Of a stretch of DNA of 64,000 nt, positions 1-11,439 are shown piece after piece. Within the stretch, counting starts at the first letter, position 1, and every line of letters starts with the position of its first letter. Under the pieces are notes generated by a model, which worked only from the letters and a program-made list of their open reading frames with translations, had not been told where the DNA came from and did not search any database. Source of the DNA: Carnegiea gigantea (taxonomy: Eukaryota > Streptophyta > Magnoliopsida > Caryophyllales > Cactaceae). The stretch is from the NCBI GenBank assembly GCA_029747015.1, contig JAKOGI010000139.1, positions 142,001 through 206,000 of the forward strand, written 5' to 3'. The position numbers were made by a program, and so were the translations under genes.

Positions 1-80
1 GCTTTATGATTTTTGTTTTCCTTCCTTCTCCCTCTTTGTTCCTGGAACTAACTATTAATCAAACTATCAATTGGATGCAG

Positions 81-233
81 GTGCAAATGCCAATTGACAA
101 AGCTGTGGATAAGTTGATTGAGTTTGGGCTTGTACTGGAAAAGACCATTAATGGGAAAAATGTATTGGAAGTTGTTCCTTGTTCCTCAGCATATGATGCC
201 TTGAGAAAACGTTGGGACAGTTTGTTGAGTTGA
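81..233 (+). CDS. Last exon of a gene cut by the window edge, possibly DUF3754 family
   Basis: Seen: a TTGGATGCAG acceptor at 71-80 is followed by an open frame of 50 codons ending in TGA at 231-233. The peptide begins VQMPIDKAVDKLIEFGLV and ends with SAYDALRKRWDSLLS. Its pattern is a short helical segment (KLIEFGLV), a beta-like stretch (KNVLEVVP), then a terminal amphipathic helix. This resembles the C-terminus of plant DUF3754 (TMEM143-like) proteins, in which a winged-helix-like tail ends the chain. That assignment is from memory of the family and is tentative. The rest of the gene lies to the left. Sequence before position 81 is T-rich and looks like intron. Confidence 0.55.
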   Translation: MQMPIDKAVDKLIEFGLVLEKTINGKNVLEVVPCSSAYDALRKRWDSLLS

Positions 234-1121
234 ACTTGGCTTTCCTTATAAGCATAGTTTTGTTTATGCGGATAGATGCAACACATGGATGGAGAAGATT
301 ACTAAAGTTTTCACAAGGTTTGTGCAAGTCTTAAATCTGCCTCTGATTTGGCAATAAATTTCTTGTATTACTCATTGGCTGAAAACAATTTGTGTAGGAA
401 GAAACTAGAGTTGTACTCGTAAGGAGTATCTGCTAATTCTTTGTACGTCGTCATCAAGAATAAAAAATAGAACGCTATGAAACAAAGACTGCCAAATTAC
501 AAACTAGATGACCCAAAATTAACTTCAAAGAAGACAATGGTACTTTAACTGAGCTAAGTTAATCCTAAGTCGAACGAACTCTGAAATTTTATGATCCTTG
601 CAAGCAATTACCCTGAATGTTGCATCAATTACATCCATGCTTAGAGCTTAGAGAGTCTGATTAGAGATCAATGCAAACTTGTTTCCTAGCGCTGTCACTT
701 AGGAACCATCTCGATTGCACGGCTAGAATTTCCAAAATAGAACGACTAGCAACCTTCTATTATACCTTCTCTATTATCTTACAATAATTAAATAATTCTT
801 TCCAAAATTAATTATCATCACTTTCCTGGAGAAGGTGAAATAGAAGGCATAAGAGAATTGCAAGCGATTTTCTCCCCAAAATCCGTGTCACAAGTGAGGA
901 TCACTACGCAATGCCAGAAACCCCTAAAAATAGAACCTCCCAAAATAACTGCCAGAGATACCCAATCAGGCTTGGTAATAACTAAGTTGCCTCCAGTCAA
1001 AATACACATCACTTGACTAATCGTTGATGAAAATTCAGCAAAAATGCTAAATAGAAACAAAAAGGCGCACAAGCAGAAGAAACATTAGAGACATAAAGCA
1101 TGACACAAGCATGGAACAGCT
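234..1121. other. Intergenic stretch, two convergent 3' ends
   Basis: The region lies between the stop of the left-edge gene (+) and the stop of the BTF3 gene (-), so it should hold both 3'UTRs. I see no further coding region, repeat or RNA gene in it. Short open frames here lack coding character. Confidence 0.5.
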
Positions 1122-2682
1122 CTAAGACTTCTGTCCTTCCTCTGCGGCTGCTTCAAAGGTCTCCCCAGCTACGAGCTCTGGGACCTCATCATCGTCATCT
1201 TCCTGGGCATTTGTTCCACTGGCATCCGCATTTGCATTCGGTGCCCTGTTCTGGAACTGCTCTGCCAGCTTCCTCAGGTTGTCCAAGTTATCCGGTCCTG
1301 ATTTATAAATCATATGGGTTTGTTAGGAGTCCAAATGAGAGGGGGAACAAATCCCCTTCCTACCAAGAATGACCAATTGACCATGCTGCTGATGATGAGT
1401 TGGTGGTGAACAGAGGACAGTCATTGAGACAAACCAAAATAAATTGCAAGACCAAAACATCACAAAGCAGCCAGCCTAAGAGCAAATAGAAGTTGTGAAC
1501 GTACCCAATTGGTTGATGATTCCAGGAAGAATGTCTTGCAATTCTGACAGAAAAACAGTAGGTCAGTTACACAGCTCATCAAGCCAACTCTTTCTTGCAA
1601 GAGACAAAGAACTGCATAAATAGTCTTTTGGATTGCACAAAACATTTAGTGTTTTCACTGTCCTAACATCTATTAACATTCAATGGGCAGAGAAAGAGGC
1701 ACATACTCTTGGTCTGGGGTGAACCACTGACTACCCAGGTGTTAGCGGCAATGGAGGCTTGAACTGACAAGAAGGAAGAAATTCCGTTAGCAACTTATCC
1801 ACATCCCTAATAGAAAAGCTTAATGAAGAAGGAACAGAGTACTTGATCCAGTTTGGTACCTTTAGGGTTGATAAATTGGATCACCTGGTCATCCTTGAAA
1901 ATATTCACCTCCTCAATAGCAGGAATGCTATTAACACCTATTCTCTTCAACGTGCTTTGCAGTCTCTTGTCATCTGTTGTAGTGGTCTTGTGGACAGCCT
2001 TCTTCTTTCTACAGTTTCCAAAAAACACATATTAGAGAGAAATATATGATATACATGTAAATTATCAGGCACAGATACTTCACCCTTTCACAAATAAGAA
2101 ACAAGCCTAATCCATGGGAAACCAGTCAATCACCGCTGAATTGTCACAAGATCACAGAGTATTTCATACAAATAACTTTACTACAACAAGGCCTCTTACC
2201 ATAGAAAAGTGAGAAAAAAATGCCTTGAACAAAATTCTAACAACGAGAAAGAGAATATTCAACACAACACCTTAACATAAGCCCATATATACATTCACTT
2301 TTGCAAATACTATTGATGACGAGGAACAACACAGAATATTTTCGATGTTCACAAAAAAGCAAATAGAACACGACGCGAACAGTACATAAATATAAGAAAA
2401 CAGAAATAAAAAAGAATCAGCTTTGTCCGGTTAATTCCTCTACTGTAGTCACGTTATAGGTCAATAACGAAGTAAGAAATCCAAGGTTGAAACCACACTG
2501 TCGAAGAACATAGAACTAAGAACACTCCCAACACACCTCAGAAACTAACTAGCACCAGTACATAGTACAATGGTGAGGGATACTATAAGACAACTGCAAA
2601 TATAGATCCCATACCTTCTCATGCTACCCTTGCCACCAGTGCGGACGGCACCAGCCATCTTTTGGAGCTTCTCCACATTCAT
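1122..2682 (-). CDS. BTF3: Nascent polypeptide-associated complex subunit beta (BTF3-like), five coding exons
   Basis: The beta subunit of the ribosome-bound NAC heterodimer contacts nascent chains at the exit tunnel and limits mistargeting to the ER; plant BTF3 is cytosolic and also reported nuclear. Coding exons read by eye (minus strand): 2682-2615, 2008-1860, 1763-1707, 1543-1505, 1297-1122. All have GT-AG introns and the phases join cleanly to 162 residues plus TAG, the normal plant length. The N-terminus is [19 protein letters not shown]; the ribosome-binding RRKKKAVHK stretch spans the first junction. The NAC domain runs about residues 35-105 ([17 protein letters not shown], then [17 protein letters not shown]). 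The tail is acidic ([18 protein letters not shown]), as in the family. The ATG sits directly after an AG acceptor, so exon 1 is wholly untranslated. No disabling change is seen. Confidence 0.96.
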
Positions 2683-3770
2683 CTACACAGAAAACAGACA
2701 GATTCAATCAACAAATAATTATTGTCAATTCGACATATACAAAAAGAACCCAGGCTGAGGAACAATGGCATCAGGACAATGTGTGGAATCTCAATGAAAT
2801 CACACATTTCTGACAGTAAACGCATATGCAAATGCGACTGCATCTGAAAAAGGGTAAAATACCCCTTCAATAATAAAAAAAAAGTTTGGTGGGGTCATTT
2901 CCTAAACGGAGATGCATTTTTCTCAATGGGTATTACCCATCCAAAAACAAAACCCTTATTAGACGAAGCATTACCCCTACTGTAGAGCAGAAGAAACACA
3001 ACATCTGCAATACGTGGATGCAACATCACTGATCGGGTTTCACAAACCCATAAAACAAACTCAAGCCCAATACCCAATACTGCAATTGTTAAACCTCAGT
3101 AACTGACCGAGCTCATCATTACAAAGCTAATGGGGAAAAGAAAAAAATTATTTGTAACTCATCAGAAATGCAATAAATGCAGCTTGAATAAGATTAATGA
3201 CGCCTTAATTTTATCAAATTTAAGGAGAGATTTTGCACATCTCATATAATCGCATAGTACTAACGAGAACCACTCCAATCGAGCAAATCATTACCCGACA
3301 CAAATAACGTAAAGATTCGCAATAATAGACGCCGAAACCTGCAATAGAATAATATTAATCCAAAACCCCCAAATCCAACCCAACAAATCTAACCACAAAA
3401 TTATCCAATCAAAACGGAAGATTTTCACTCTACGATAAGAAACCACACGAGAACAGGCTAGCCCTCACCTCAAAAACCCTAAAAAATTCAGACGAACACT
3501 AAATGATGCATGATAAACCCTAAACAGCAAAATCAACAACAACAGCAAGAAAGGGGGTCTAAAATCGATGAACATAGAACAACAAAGACTGAAGATTTTT
3601 GAATCGAGGGGATTAGATTGGATTACCTTGGCGAAGGAAGGAAGAACTAGGGATAAGAGGAGAGAGAAAGAGGAGAGAGAAAGAGGAGAAGGAGTCGACG
3701 GCGCGAAGGACTAGGGTCGACCCAGAGAGGAGAGTGAGTGTGAGGCTACTTACACACAACACACAAGGGT
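2683..3770 (-). other. BTF3 5'UTR exon and 5'UTR intron
   Basis: On the minus strand an untranslated first exon runs from about 3770 to 3627 and ends CGCCAAG before a GTAATC donor at 3626. The intron then runs to the acceptor CTGTGTAG at 2690-2683, directly before the ATG at 2682. The exon is GA/CT-rich with repeated AGGAGAGAGAAAG units (3650-3690), typical of plant housekeeping 5'UTRs. The first part of the intron holds AAACCCTA (telo-box-like) motifs near 3475 and 3520 on the plus strand. A long first intron in the leader often raises expression of plant translation genes; that role here is inference. Confidence 0.7.
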
Positions 3771-3796
3771 TACTTGCTGATTAGATAATGCCTCAT

Positions 3797-3920
3797 CTTT
3801 ATATACATCCAACGGTCTCCATTTCCCCCGTTTACATGGGCCCGCGGCCCACTTAGGACTTTCTTTTGGGCTTTAAGGCCCAGAGTAGGCTGTGGTTTGT
3901 GAGTTTTTCCTGTAGGCCCA
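3797..3920 (-). promoter_or_regulatory. BTF3 promoter: TATA box and cluster of site II motifs
   Basis: On the minus strand a TATATAAAG box lies at 3805-3797, about 30 bases before the presumed transcript start near 3770. Upstream are five TGGGCC/TGGGCT (site II) cores: about 3837-3842, 3846-3851, 3867-3872, 3877-3882 and 3915-3920 (either orientation). Site II elements bound by TCP factors are typical of plant ribosomal-protein and translation genes, which fits BTF3. The cluster is visible directly; the regulatory reading follows from known promoters. Confidence 0.65.
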
Positions 3921-3929
3921 CGACAAAAG

Positions 3930-5465
3930 GAAAAAAAAGTAATACATCATAGGGCGGATCCAGATGTTTATAATAGAGGTGTTTATTTATTAACATCGTC
4001 ACTAATATACACTATAAAAAAAATTATATTATATATACTATAGTAGTCTATTTTATACAAATGTTCTGTCTTGTATTTTTTTAAACAAACATTTCATCTT
4101 GTGTTTCTACACTGGCAAAAATTGAAAATCAATAACAATTGGTTGTAGAGCATAAATCATTAATTAGCAGCATTTAATAAAACCCCAAAAAATTGAGACA
4201 GAACATTTAATCGTATCAAAAGAGGAGGGAAAATAATATCAAGTTCAGATCAATGATTAGTGTAAAGTTAAAAAAATTTTGTACTAAGAACATATTGCAA
4301 GTAAATAACCGAAACAATGAACGATAACAATAAGAAAAAATTAAAGAGATTATGATTAGATTAAATTAAAATTCTAGACCCCAGATAAGAGAGGGGGACT
4401 TTGGGCTTGGATGCCTTTAATTTTATTTTACTTTTCTGTCAAATTCCAATTCTTTAACTATACTTTTGGTATGTAAAAAAATTAAAAATGTCAGTATATG
4501 GACTGGGGACATCTAAGGAGGGTCTACAAATTTTTGGACCTAATGTAGGGGATGTTCAATTATACCAATCTAGCCCTCTTTAAATTAACTCATTGGACTA
4601 GGGGTGCCATATAAATAGATCCACGTATGATCATAAGTATCATTTCTCGCAAGCATCACAACTGTTACATCATCACTATATGAAAAGCAAATAATACATT
4701 GCAGAGCTTTTTATTATTGAAATCTATTTAAATGTCTCTAGATTAAGAGGACATAAAATCAGAGCTATATAACCAGGCTCTTGAATGTCAATGTTCTTGA
4801 CGGCTATTGCTCTTTGAATGTATCAATTAATTTGATGGATTTGTTCCTGCCTTGATGGCAAGAGAAATCACATCTCACAGTTCTATCATGTTTCTTATCA
4901 GATCGATCTTTGAAAATAAGTGTTTGTGGAACATATAAGTTTCTTCTTTACTACTAAATGTTTGGCCAATATGTAAGGGATTCGTCACTCATGTTCATTG
5001 CTTGGATAATTAACAAAACTAAAATAATCACCAGCAGCAATGTGAATGAGCATGAGTAATGGTACCTTGGCTAGATCCAAAACTTCACCAATGTTAAATG
5101 TTGATTCATAGACCTGGTAAGGGGATTGTTCGATTTAATTTTGGGTCATGTCTTTTTCAGATTAACGGAGTGTCAATTCTTATTTAATTTTCATCATGTT
5201 AATTTTGATGTGGGTTAACTTCAAATCAATTGTCCAGTAAAGCCATATTGCTAGGGAAAAAAAAAAATTGTAGGAAAAAGTTCGGATCTAGCTCAGTCCT
5301 GTTCGAGTCAATTGAAATTCAAGTTTAGATTAGATTTAAATATTTCAAAAATTAATTCTATTCGTTTAGAATTCCCCATCAATTTGGCAAGGCATACATT
5401 TGAATTCGGTATAAGCCCAACCTTGCTTTTGCCTTTGCCTTTGCTTTACTGCTTCCGGACTTGTA
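3930..5465. other. Intergenic, no gene recognised
   Basis: AT-rich sequence between the BTF3 promoter and a LINE scrap. I see only short open frames without domain character, and no inverted-repeat element with convincing ends. Confidence 0.4.
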
Positions 5466-5469
5466 ACAC

Positions 5470-5683
5470 AAAGGAGTTATTGGTGAAGAAGGGTATCCTG
5501 CCATCTAAGGCAAATATACGCTCATTTTGCTCATCCCATAGTGAAAACCTGGATTACCTCTTGGTAAAGTGTCCTGTTTCTTGGGGCATATGGAGCTGCA
5601 TTGCAAATGACCTTCGGCAGAATGTTACTAGAACTGATACACTTAGGCTTTGTTTTTATCAATGGCTATCTAAGGGTCCTTGA
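5470..5683 (+). pseudogene. LINE fragment: zf-RVT zinc-binding segment
   Basis: The peptide ELLVKKGILPSKANIRSFC continues with a SENLDYLLVKCPVSWGIW segment. This matches the zf-RVT module that follows the reverse transcriptase in plant L1-like LINEs (helix, Cys-x-x-Cys, ENxxHLxxxCP, then a Trp helix). The first CxxC is reduced to one Cys, the His is Tyr (LDYLL), and no RT precedes it. It is a short orphan scrap of a LINE, unrelated in position to LINE A or B. Confidence 0.5.
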
Positions 5684-5831
5684 AATAAAATTAGAAAGAA
5701 GCTCTAGCTCACTTCATTCTTTGATGTTTTTTCATATCATACATACGGATAATTAACATATCATTTTTTTTAATTGATCAACACCACTAATCAAACATGA
5801 AAACAAGCTATTAACATGTCCACTTTCAATA

Positions 5832-5963
5832 CCGATGAGATCCCAGTCAAGTGGTTAAAATTGAGATTCTGAGTATATTATATCTCAAGTTCGATTTTTC
5901 CTCCCGTCCATTGTATTATACTACCTTCGTGACTTATTTGACATCCTCGCCAAAAAAAAAAGC
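5832..5963 (+). mobile_element. SINE-like element with A-tail and 12-bp target duplication
   Basis: A 132-bp unit is flanked by direct repeats CCACTTTCAATA at 5820-5831 and 5964-5975. It ends in a run of ten A. Inside, a box-A-like segment (CAGTCAAGTGGTTAAAA) and a box-B-like segment (AAGTTCGATTTTTCC) are spaced as in tRNA-derived SINEs. Perfect duplication plus A-tail is strong evidence for L1-type retroposition. It differs from the SINEs at 50.8, 58.5 and 63.0 kb, so a second SINE family is present. Confidence 0.7.
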
Positions 5964-6552
5964 CCACTTTCAATAAAAACATTTGGGGAAAACACCACTT
6001 TTCAACCAAAAAAAAAAGAAAAAAATCTCTAGACAAGTCACACACAGTCACGGCTTTTCTTCCAAACATGTGCCTTAAAAAGACAATCTCATTCTATACA
6101 TCTACAAAATAAAGTGAAAGAGAAGAAGGTTATATATAGTCCAAATTTTCTTCTGACACTCTCTTAACTCTTTTACATTTGATGAGCAACTAATCAAATA
6201 CATCCCTCCATGAACGCAGATATCACTTTCCATTATTATTTAGTCTGTGTTTAAGTTTTGAAATTATCAACAAAATCTTTATTTCTTTAATAAATTGTTG
6301 ATGAAAGAAAAATTACAGACGGAAATAAATACTGTAAATTACAGCAAGCATTCGAAACACATGACCTAAAAATGCTTCAACCCAACTAATTGGGAGAGTG
6401 TTAGCCTCACAAGTAGCACCTAATTAAGAACTTGTTGCCAACAAAATCCAAACAACAATCAAGCAACCATTTTAGTTGCTTAATTAAGGTATTCATTACA
6501 ACAAGAGCAAGAAACTCAACTCTATTGAGAGGCTCAACACTTATACCCTAAC

Positions 6553-9500
6553 TTAAACGGTGTCGTTTCGTGCATCATTCTCAGAGGAAATATTGGAAAT
6601 ACGAAGAAGTCCTTTGGCTCTGCAAGTATCAACAGCTTCCGTGTACATGTCTTTCAACCCGTACTTGAACTTAAACCCCAACTCTGTCAATTTCTTTGAT
6701 GAGAAATGAACTCGTTCCATGTCCTCTTCAAAGTCCTTGAATCTGTTAAACTCATTGGCATTAATTAGTTCATGTTACGTTAATGATGACCAAAATTTAG
6801 AATTCAATAATTAACACTAGACGATAAGGTACTGTAAAATGGCTTAGTTTAGGGCAAGTAAAGTTGAGATTGGCCCACGAATCAAAAAGAAAAGACTTTG
6901 TTGAGTGAGATTTGGAATTTACGTGAGTGACTTATTCATTTTTCACGATCAAATTGTGTTTTGTTTGAGTAATTTTTGAATTTCTCGTATTTTTATAAAG
7001 AAAAAGAAAAAGAACACTACTATATGCAATTGAACTTTCACGCCAAATTAGTACGTACTTGGTGGGAATACCATACTGCGGATACTCCTCCCTCAGCATT
7101 TTTCCGATGTCATAGATGGTGGCATCGCAGGCGGATGCTATGTACCGGCCTTTCGCATCCGGGTGCTCATACAAGAAGATATGAGCCATGCAAAGATCAT
7201 CCAAGTGCACAAATTGGCCTTGCTTGATAATTGAGTAGTGTGCTTCATTCCCTACAAATTAAAATTGCTTTACAAATAAATAGTAGTAGCAAATTAAATC
7301 AATTAGGTCATTTTCAAAATGGATTAGTTAATTAATTACTTGTGATTGGGGATAAAGCAGTTATGAGACTGGGGGGCATTGTTGGAGTGATGAAGGGTCC
7401 AACGACCAAGGGTGGAATAATTGTGATGAAATCAAGCTTGTTCTCCTCAGCAAACTTCCATGCTGCTTGTTCTGCTAATGTCTTGGATACGAAATACATC
7501 TGTACGTAATTTAACCGTCTCCATCAGTCACATGATTTATAATCTCTTTTTTTTTTGGCGCTATGAATTTAGAGTGTGTAAAACTAATGCGTATTTAATT
7601 ACTCGACTTTAAAAAAAAAAAAATCAAGCACAACACAAGGTTTGGCATTTTGATGGCATTGAACAATTTTGCATAGATGTAAGCTTCTGTCTGGATTAGT
7701 ACAGATGGGGATGTAGGTTGTAAGGGGTTTACTTTTGTTGATCTCTATTTTTATTTTATTTTATTTTTTGTGGTGGGTAACGTAATTTTTATATGGCTTT
7801 ACCAACTATGTAATCAAAAAGAAAATGTAAAATAAAAGAATCAACTTTGATATTAATCAAGTTCATTGAATCAAATCGATTATGCACGGACATTATTGTT
7901 CGTTACCAATATTATTGCAAACCTTTGGGTATTTAAGCTATCAGTGAAAAGGTTGTAAATGGTCACTAATATTGTTTCGTTCCTCCTTCCTTTGGGTATG
8001 CCTAAAGTATGATACATACAGGGGTGTCTGGCAAACAACTTTTTAAAGAGCTTTTTTGATCAAAATTAACTGTTTGACCAAGTAAAAAAGCTAATATGGG
8101 TATTTGATAAAAAAACTTTTTAGAAAAGCTTTTTGGGTCCAAAAAGCTAATTTAAAAAAAACTAATTCCATGAGCTTTTTGGAAGAATTTTCTGAAGAAT
8201 TAGCTTTTTGTCTCACAACTCTATCAGAAATAGCTAATTTTATCAAACAGTTTTTCAACAAATAGCTAATTCAAATAGCTACTACAAATAGCTAATAGCT
8301 AACAGCTAATACAAACAGCTAACAGCTATTTGCCAAACAAGGTATAACTACTTTTGACATAAAATGAATAACAAATTACCGTTTTGCAAAAAAGAAAATT
8401 ATTGAATTTAGCAAGTAGTTAAAAGGTTTTTCACTTATAGTCTCGTGGAACCAATCTTTCGATATCTTATGAGTAAATTTAGTACTCTAATGCCCCTGTA
8501 AGGAACTATCCTTAGAAAAATATGACACTTATGGTGAACATTGATCACAATTACTCGACAATTATATTGGATAAAATTAAAAATAGACTTACTTATATAA
8601 CCAAAACTCTAAATAATCCCGTTGACAAGTTCATTTTACCCAGCCATCATCAACTCATTTTACCCTTTTAGGGTGATTTTGATGACAAACTAACCCAGTT
8701 AAATAAATGGCAAATTATTTTTTACCTTTTGAGGAGAAAAATAGCAAATTATATTATTAAGGTAATAATATATATAATGAAGGAGAGTGCAAAATGAAAA
8801 ATTACCCATCCAGTCATCTTCTTGGAGCGGCAAAACTCAAGATCACTCCAACAATTTTCATCATAGACTGGTTTTTGGGTTTCTCCAATATTAACAGTTC
8901 CAGCTGAGGAAGTGAACACAAGTCTCCTAACATTTGCTTTCACACATGATCTCATTATGTCCAATAATCCATTTATTGCTGGCTTTATCACTTCATTCTG
9001 CAAAACCATAATTAACACCCAAAATAAATAACTTTCTTTTTAAAAAAAAAATATAGTAAGCACATATACATTTCAGTACTATATGTATGTGGTGTAAAAG
9101 GAATTTACTCAAATTAATTAAATATGACGATAATTACTATAAAAGAATATTCAGATTGGAGTCTGTTTTATATAACATGGAGATATTCATATATACGCAA
9201 CCTTATCTTTACATGTATAGAGATGATTTTCAGATAATCACTAAAGAATTTAACTAATAGCGGTGATAATGGTAATTAATCACCTCGGGATCTTTGGATT
9301 CAAAATCCATGGGGGTGGCAACATGAAAAACTCCGGTGCAGCCATTAATGGCTTCATCAAAGCTTCCTTCCTCGTTAAGGTCTGCTTTCCATAGCGTTAA
9401 GTGTGTCTTTGCATTAGGCAGTTCTAACAAATGTTGCACCTTTTTCATATTCCCTATGAAGATATGAAAATAATTACAAATTGATTAAGTAAAGGATAGC

Positions 9501-9896
9501 TGTTAGTTTGCCATGATAAAAATCATGTAACTAAAACAAAATACATTAAGGGTGAGACTCATATACAGGGGGAAATTGTGTGCTAAGAAATATTTTTTGG
9601 CATTTCCAACATAATAAAACAAAAAAAAAGGAGATTCAAATGATTATAGTGCGAAAAGTAGCAGTTCTGCTAATTTCCTCGTTTAAATATGATTTAATTA
9701 GCTACCTTTTTATATAATTGACGATGAAAAATTGTCTAGTATCTCAACTAAACATCGAATTGGGGGGGGGGGACTAACCAGGGTCACGAACCGTGGCACG
9801 AACCACATAACCATTTTCGAGAAGTCGCATGATAAGCCATGAGCCAATAAACCCAGCAGCACCAGTGACACATACAGTCTCACCCTGAACCACCAT
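6553..9896 (-). CDS. DFR: Dihydroflavonol 4-reductase, six exons, intact
   Basis: Reduces dihydroflavonols to leucoanthocyanidins with NADPH, the committed late step to anthocyanins and proanthocyanidins, on the cytosolic face of the ER. Exons (minus): 9896-9779, 9453-9284, 8997-8806, 7499-7340, 7251-7059, 6742-6553; all GT-AG with phases that join to 340 residues plus TAA. Six exons is the standard DFR structure. The Rossmann motif [11 protein letters not shown] (G12, G15, G18) starts the protein. The catalytic triad is S127, Y162 (in [11 protein letters not shown]) and K166. The B-ring specificity position is Asn (N132 in [10 protein letters not shown]), the common type accepting DHK, DHQ and DHM. 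C-terminal [12 protein letters not shown] and [12 protein letters not shown] are DFR-like. The loop before the triad (VKANVRRL) is one residue shorter than the usual KAKTVRR form. No stop or frameshift. Intron 3 hosts a MITE. Confidence 0.96.
8020..8343. mobile_element. MITE in DFR intron 3 (hAT-like ends)
   Basis: The element begins GGGGTGTCTGGCAAACAACT at 8021 and ends with TAGCTATTTGCCAAACAAGGT. The termini are inverted copies sharing TGGCAAA, TGT and AGCT. The interior is a degenerate inverted repeat built of AGCTTTTT and TAGCTAAT/AACAGCTAAT units. Flanks ATACATAC and ATAACTAC match at six of eight bases, compatible with an old 8-bp hAT duplication. It carries no ORF. Confidence 0.6.
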
Positions 9897-10003
9897 TATA
9901 TGGCAGATTAAGCCTAGTCAATGTACAAGAAAAGAAGGAAGAATGATTTGTTATGGCTTTGGTAGAGTGATAATACATCATTTACTTGAGTAAGGAGCGA
10001 GGG

Positions 10004-10200
10004 TTTATATAAAGCAAGAAACTGCTACGCTACAAAATTTCCTATCTGGGTCATGAAGAGGGTTTGATGAGTCATGTCACGTGACGGGCTACCAATCACG
10101 TGTGGGAGGAGAAAGAAGAGAAGATAGGCTCGTTGGTGGCTTCTATTCTAATGGTTGGCACAAATCAGGGATCAACGGTGGAGATTACACGTCACGTATG
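10004..10200 (-). promoter_or_regulatory. DFR promoter: TATA box, two G-boxes, MYB-type sites
   Basis: On the minus strand TTATATAAA lies at 10012-10004, about 110 bases before the ATG at 9896. Upstream are two CACGTG G-boxes: 10078-10083, inside the palindrome GTCACGTGAC at 10076-10085, and 10097-10102. A CCACCAACG sequence (minus strand, about 10131-10139) resembles the AC/MYB recognition element, and ACGTCACGT lies near 10191. bHLH binding to G/E-boxes next to R2R3-MYB sites is the known mode for DFR control by the MYB-bHLH-WD40 complex. The motifs are seen; their use is inferred. Confidence 0.6.
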
Positions 10201-10690
10201 CATAGAGCCAGGGTTGACCGCTGGAGGAGATTGTGGACAGGGATGGTTTTTTATTAATTGTTAGGATCATATCTTTCATAATGTTGATGATTTTGATGGA
10301 ATAGTGGTGTTAGTTACCATATTTTTTTTTTTCTTAATTATATGAATGGCTGAGTCATGGTAATGAATGGGTGTATAATTTACTTCTAGTGTAGTAATGT
10401 TAATTAGTTGAATTGATAAAAATTTTATGAGTTGTTATTATATATATGAGTTCGAATTATACCGAAATCGATTTTTTAATCACTTTTCGTCAAAAGAAAG
10501 TATAACTGTTTTTTGATATTATAAAGATAAAGTTTTATACTCTACATGATTTGAGTATATTGTTTCCGAAATAGGCTGGTTTATGTGTCATAATCATGAA
10601 CGAATGGATTATCTTGAAATTTTTTGGTTTGAATAGATATTCTTTATCTTCTTTGTGCAGATTTAAAACTTTTGTTTATTCAAGTGAGAT

Positions 10691-11430
10691 AAATTGCATA
10701 AGAGCATATTCCAATGGACCTCTCGCGGGCAGAAAATGAGAAGGGACGAGCGCGGGCTACATGCAAGTGTGCAGCAACAGGCCCGTGCCTTTTGGCCCGT
10801 CGGGCGGCTCTCAAAGGCTGGCGGCCCGCCTCTAGTTTTTTTTTTTCCCGTTTTGTGGCTAAAACGACGTCGTTTTAGCCAAGGGCTCCTCTTTTTTTTT
10901 GAGACTGCTTCGCTGGATTTTTTTTTAAAAAAACAAAAATCTAATGCACAGGCTAGCAAAGAGCTGTTGGGGGAAAAATCTGATTGCTTGTACAACAACT
11001 TGTTATATTTGTGAGTAATTTTTTTTAATCAAATTATTGACCTATTGTAATTTTTTTTTGTCAATCAATGTCTCTCTCTCTCTTTTTTTTTTTAATCATC
11101 GAACTATTGTAATTTTTACATTAAAGCATGTGTAATTTTTTTTTAAAAACCTATGTTTTTTTAAAAAAATTATGCGCCTGTAATTACTTGTGTTATTAAA
11201 TTATTATGTGCAAATTATTTTTCACATAAATAATAAAGCTAAATAACAAACCAAAACCAAAAAACAAAACTAATTAAATATGATTAGGTGTGGGGTTCAT
11301 AGGTATTATTTTAGCTAGTGAGTTAAAGTGGTGAGTCTTGCATTGGAGAGATGGAAAATTGTGAGTCAAAAAGTTAGCTCATAAACTGATATGACAGTAA
11401 TAGATCCCACTGTTATATTGATATTGAATT
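10691..11430. mobile_element. Non-autonomous DNA element, GAGCA-type terminus, right end unclear
   Basis: The left end is TAAGAGCATATTCCAATGG at about 10698, followed by a GC-rich head (CGCGGGCAG, GACGAGCGCGGGC) and an AT-rich body. It ends in a stretch near 11320-11400 (AGTGAGTTAAAGTGGTGAG, CATTGGAGAGATGG). The same order of motifs occurs in reverse orientation at 42329-42712 (TAAGAGCACATGCAATGG, CGCGGG, GAAAA, GCGGG, then GGTGAGCC and TTGGAGAGGG). The two are divergent members of one family. I could not fix the right boundary or a target duplication. The long opposed open frames at 10663-11014 are by-products of the GC-rich head. Confidence 0.5.
10857..10880. repeat. Perfect 24-bp palindrome
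   Basis: Left arm GGCTAAAACGAC is followed directly by its exact reverse complement, with no loop, centred on GACGTC. It lies in the GC-rich head of the 10.7-kb element. Confidence 0.9.
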
Positions 11431-11439
11431 GTGAAATAA

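Noticed and set aside
9761..9772. Poly-G tract in DFR intron 1 as a regulatory G-quadruplex
   Set aside because: A single G-run is a simple mononucleotide repeat; no set of four spaced runs is present.
10663..11014. Overlapping ORFs of ~110 codons on both strands
   Set aside because: Both come from the GC-rich, stop-poor head of a MITE-like element; there is no domain, and the peptides are composition-driven.
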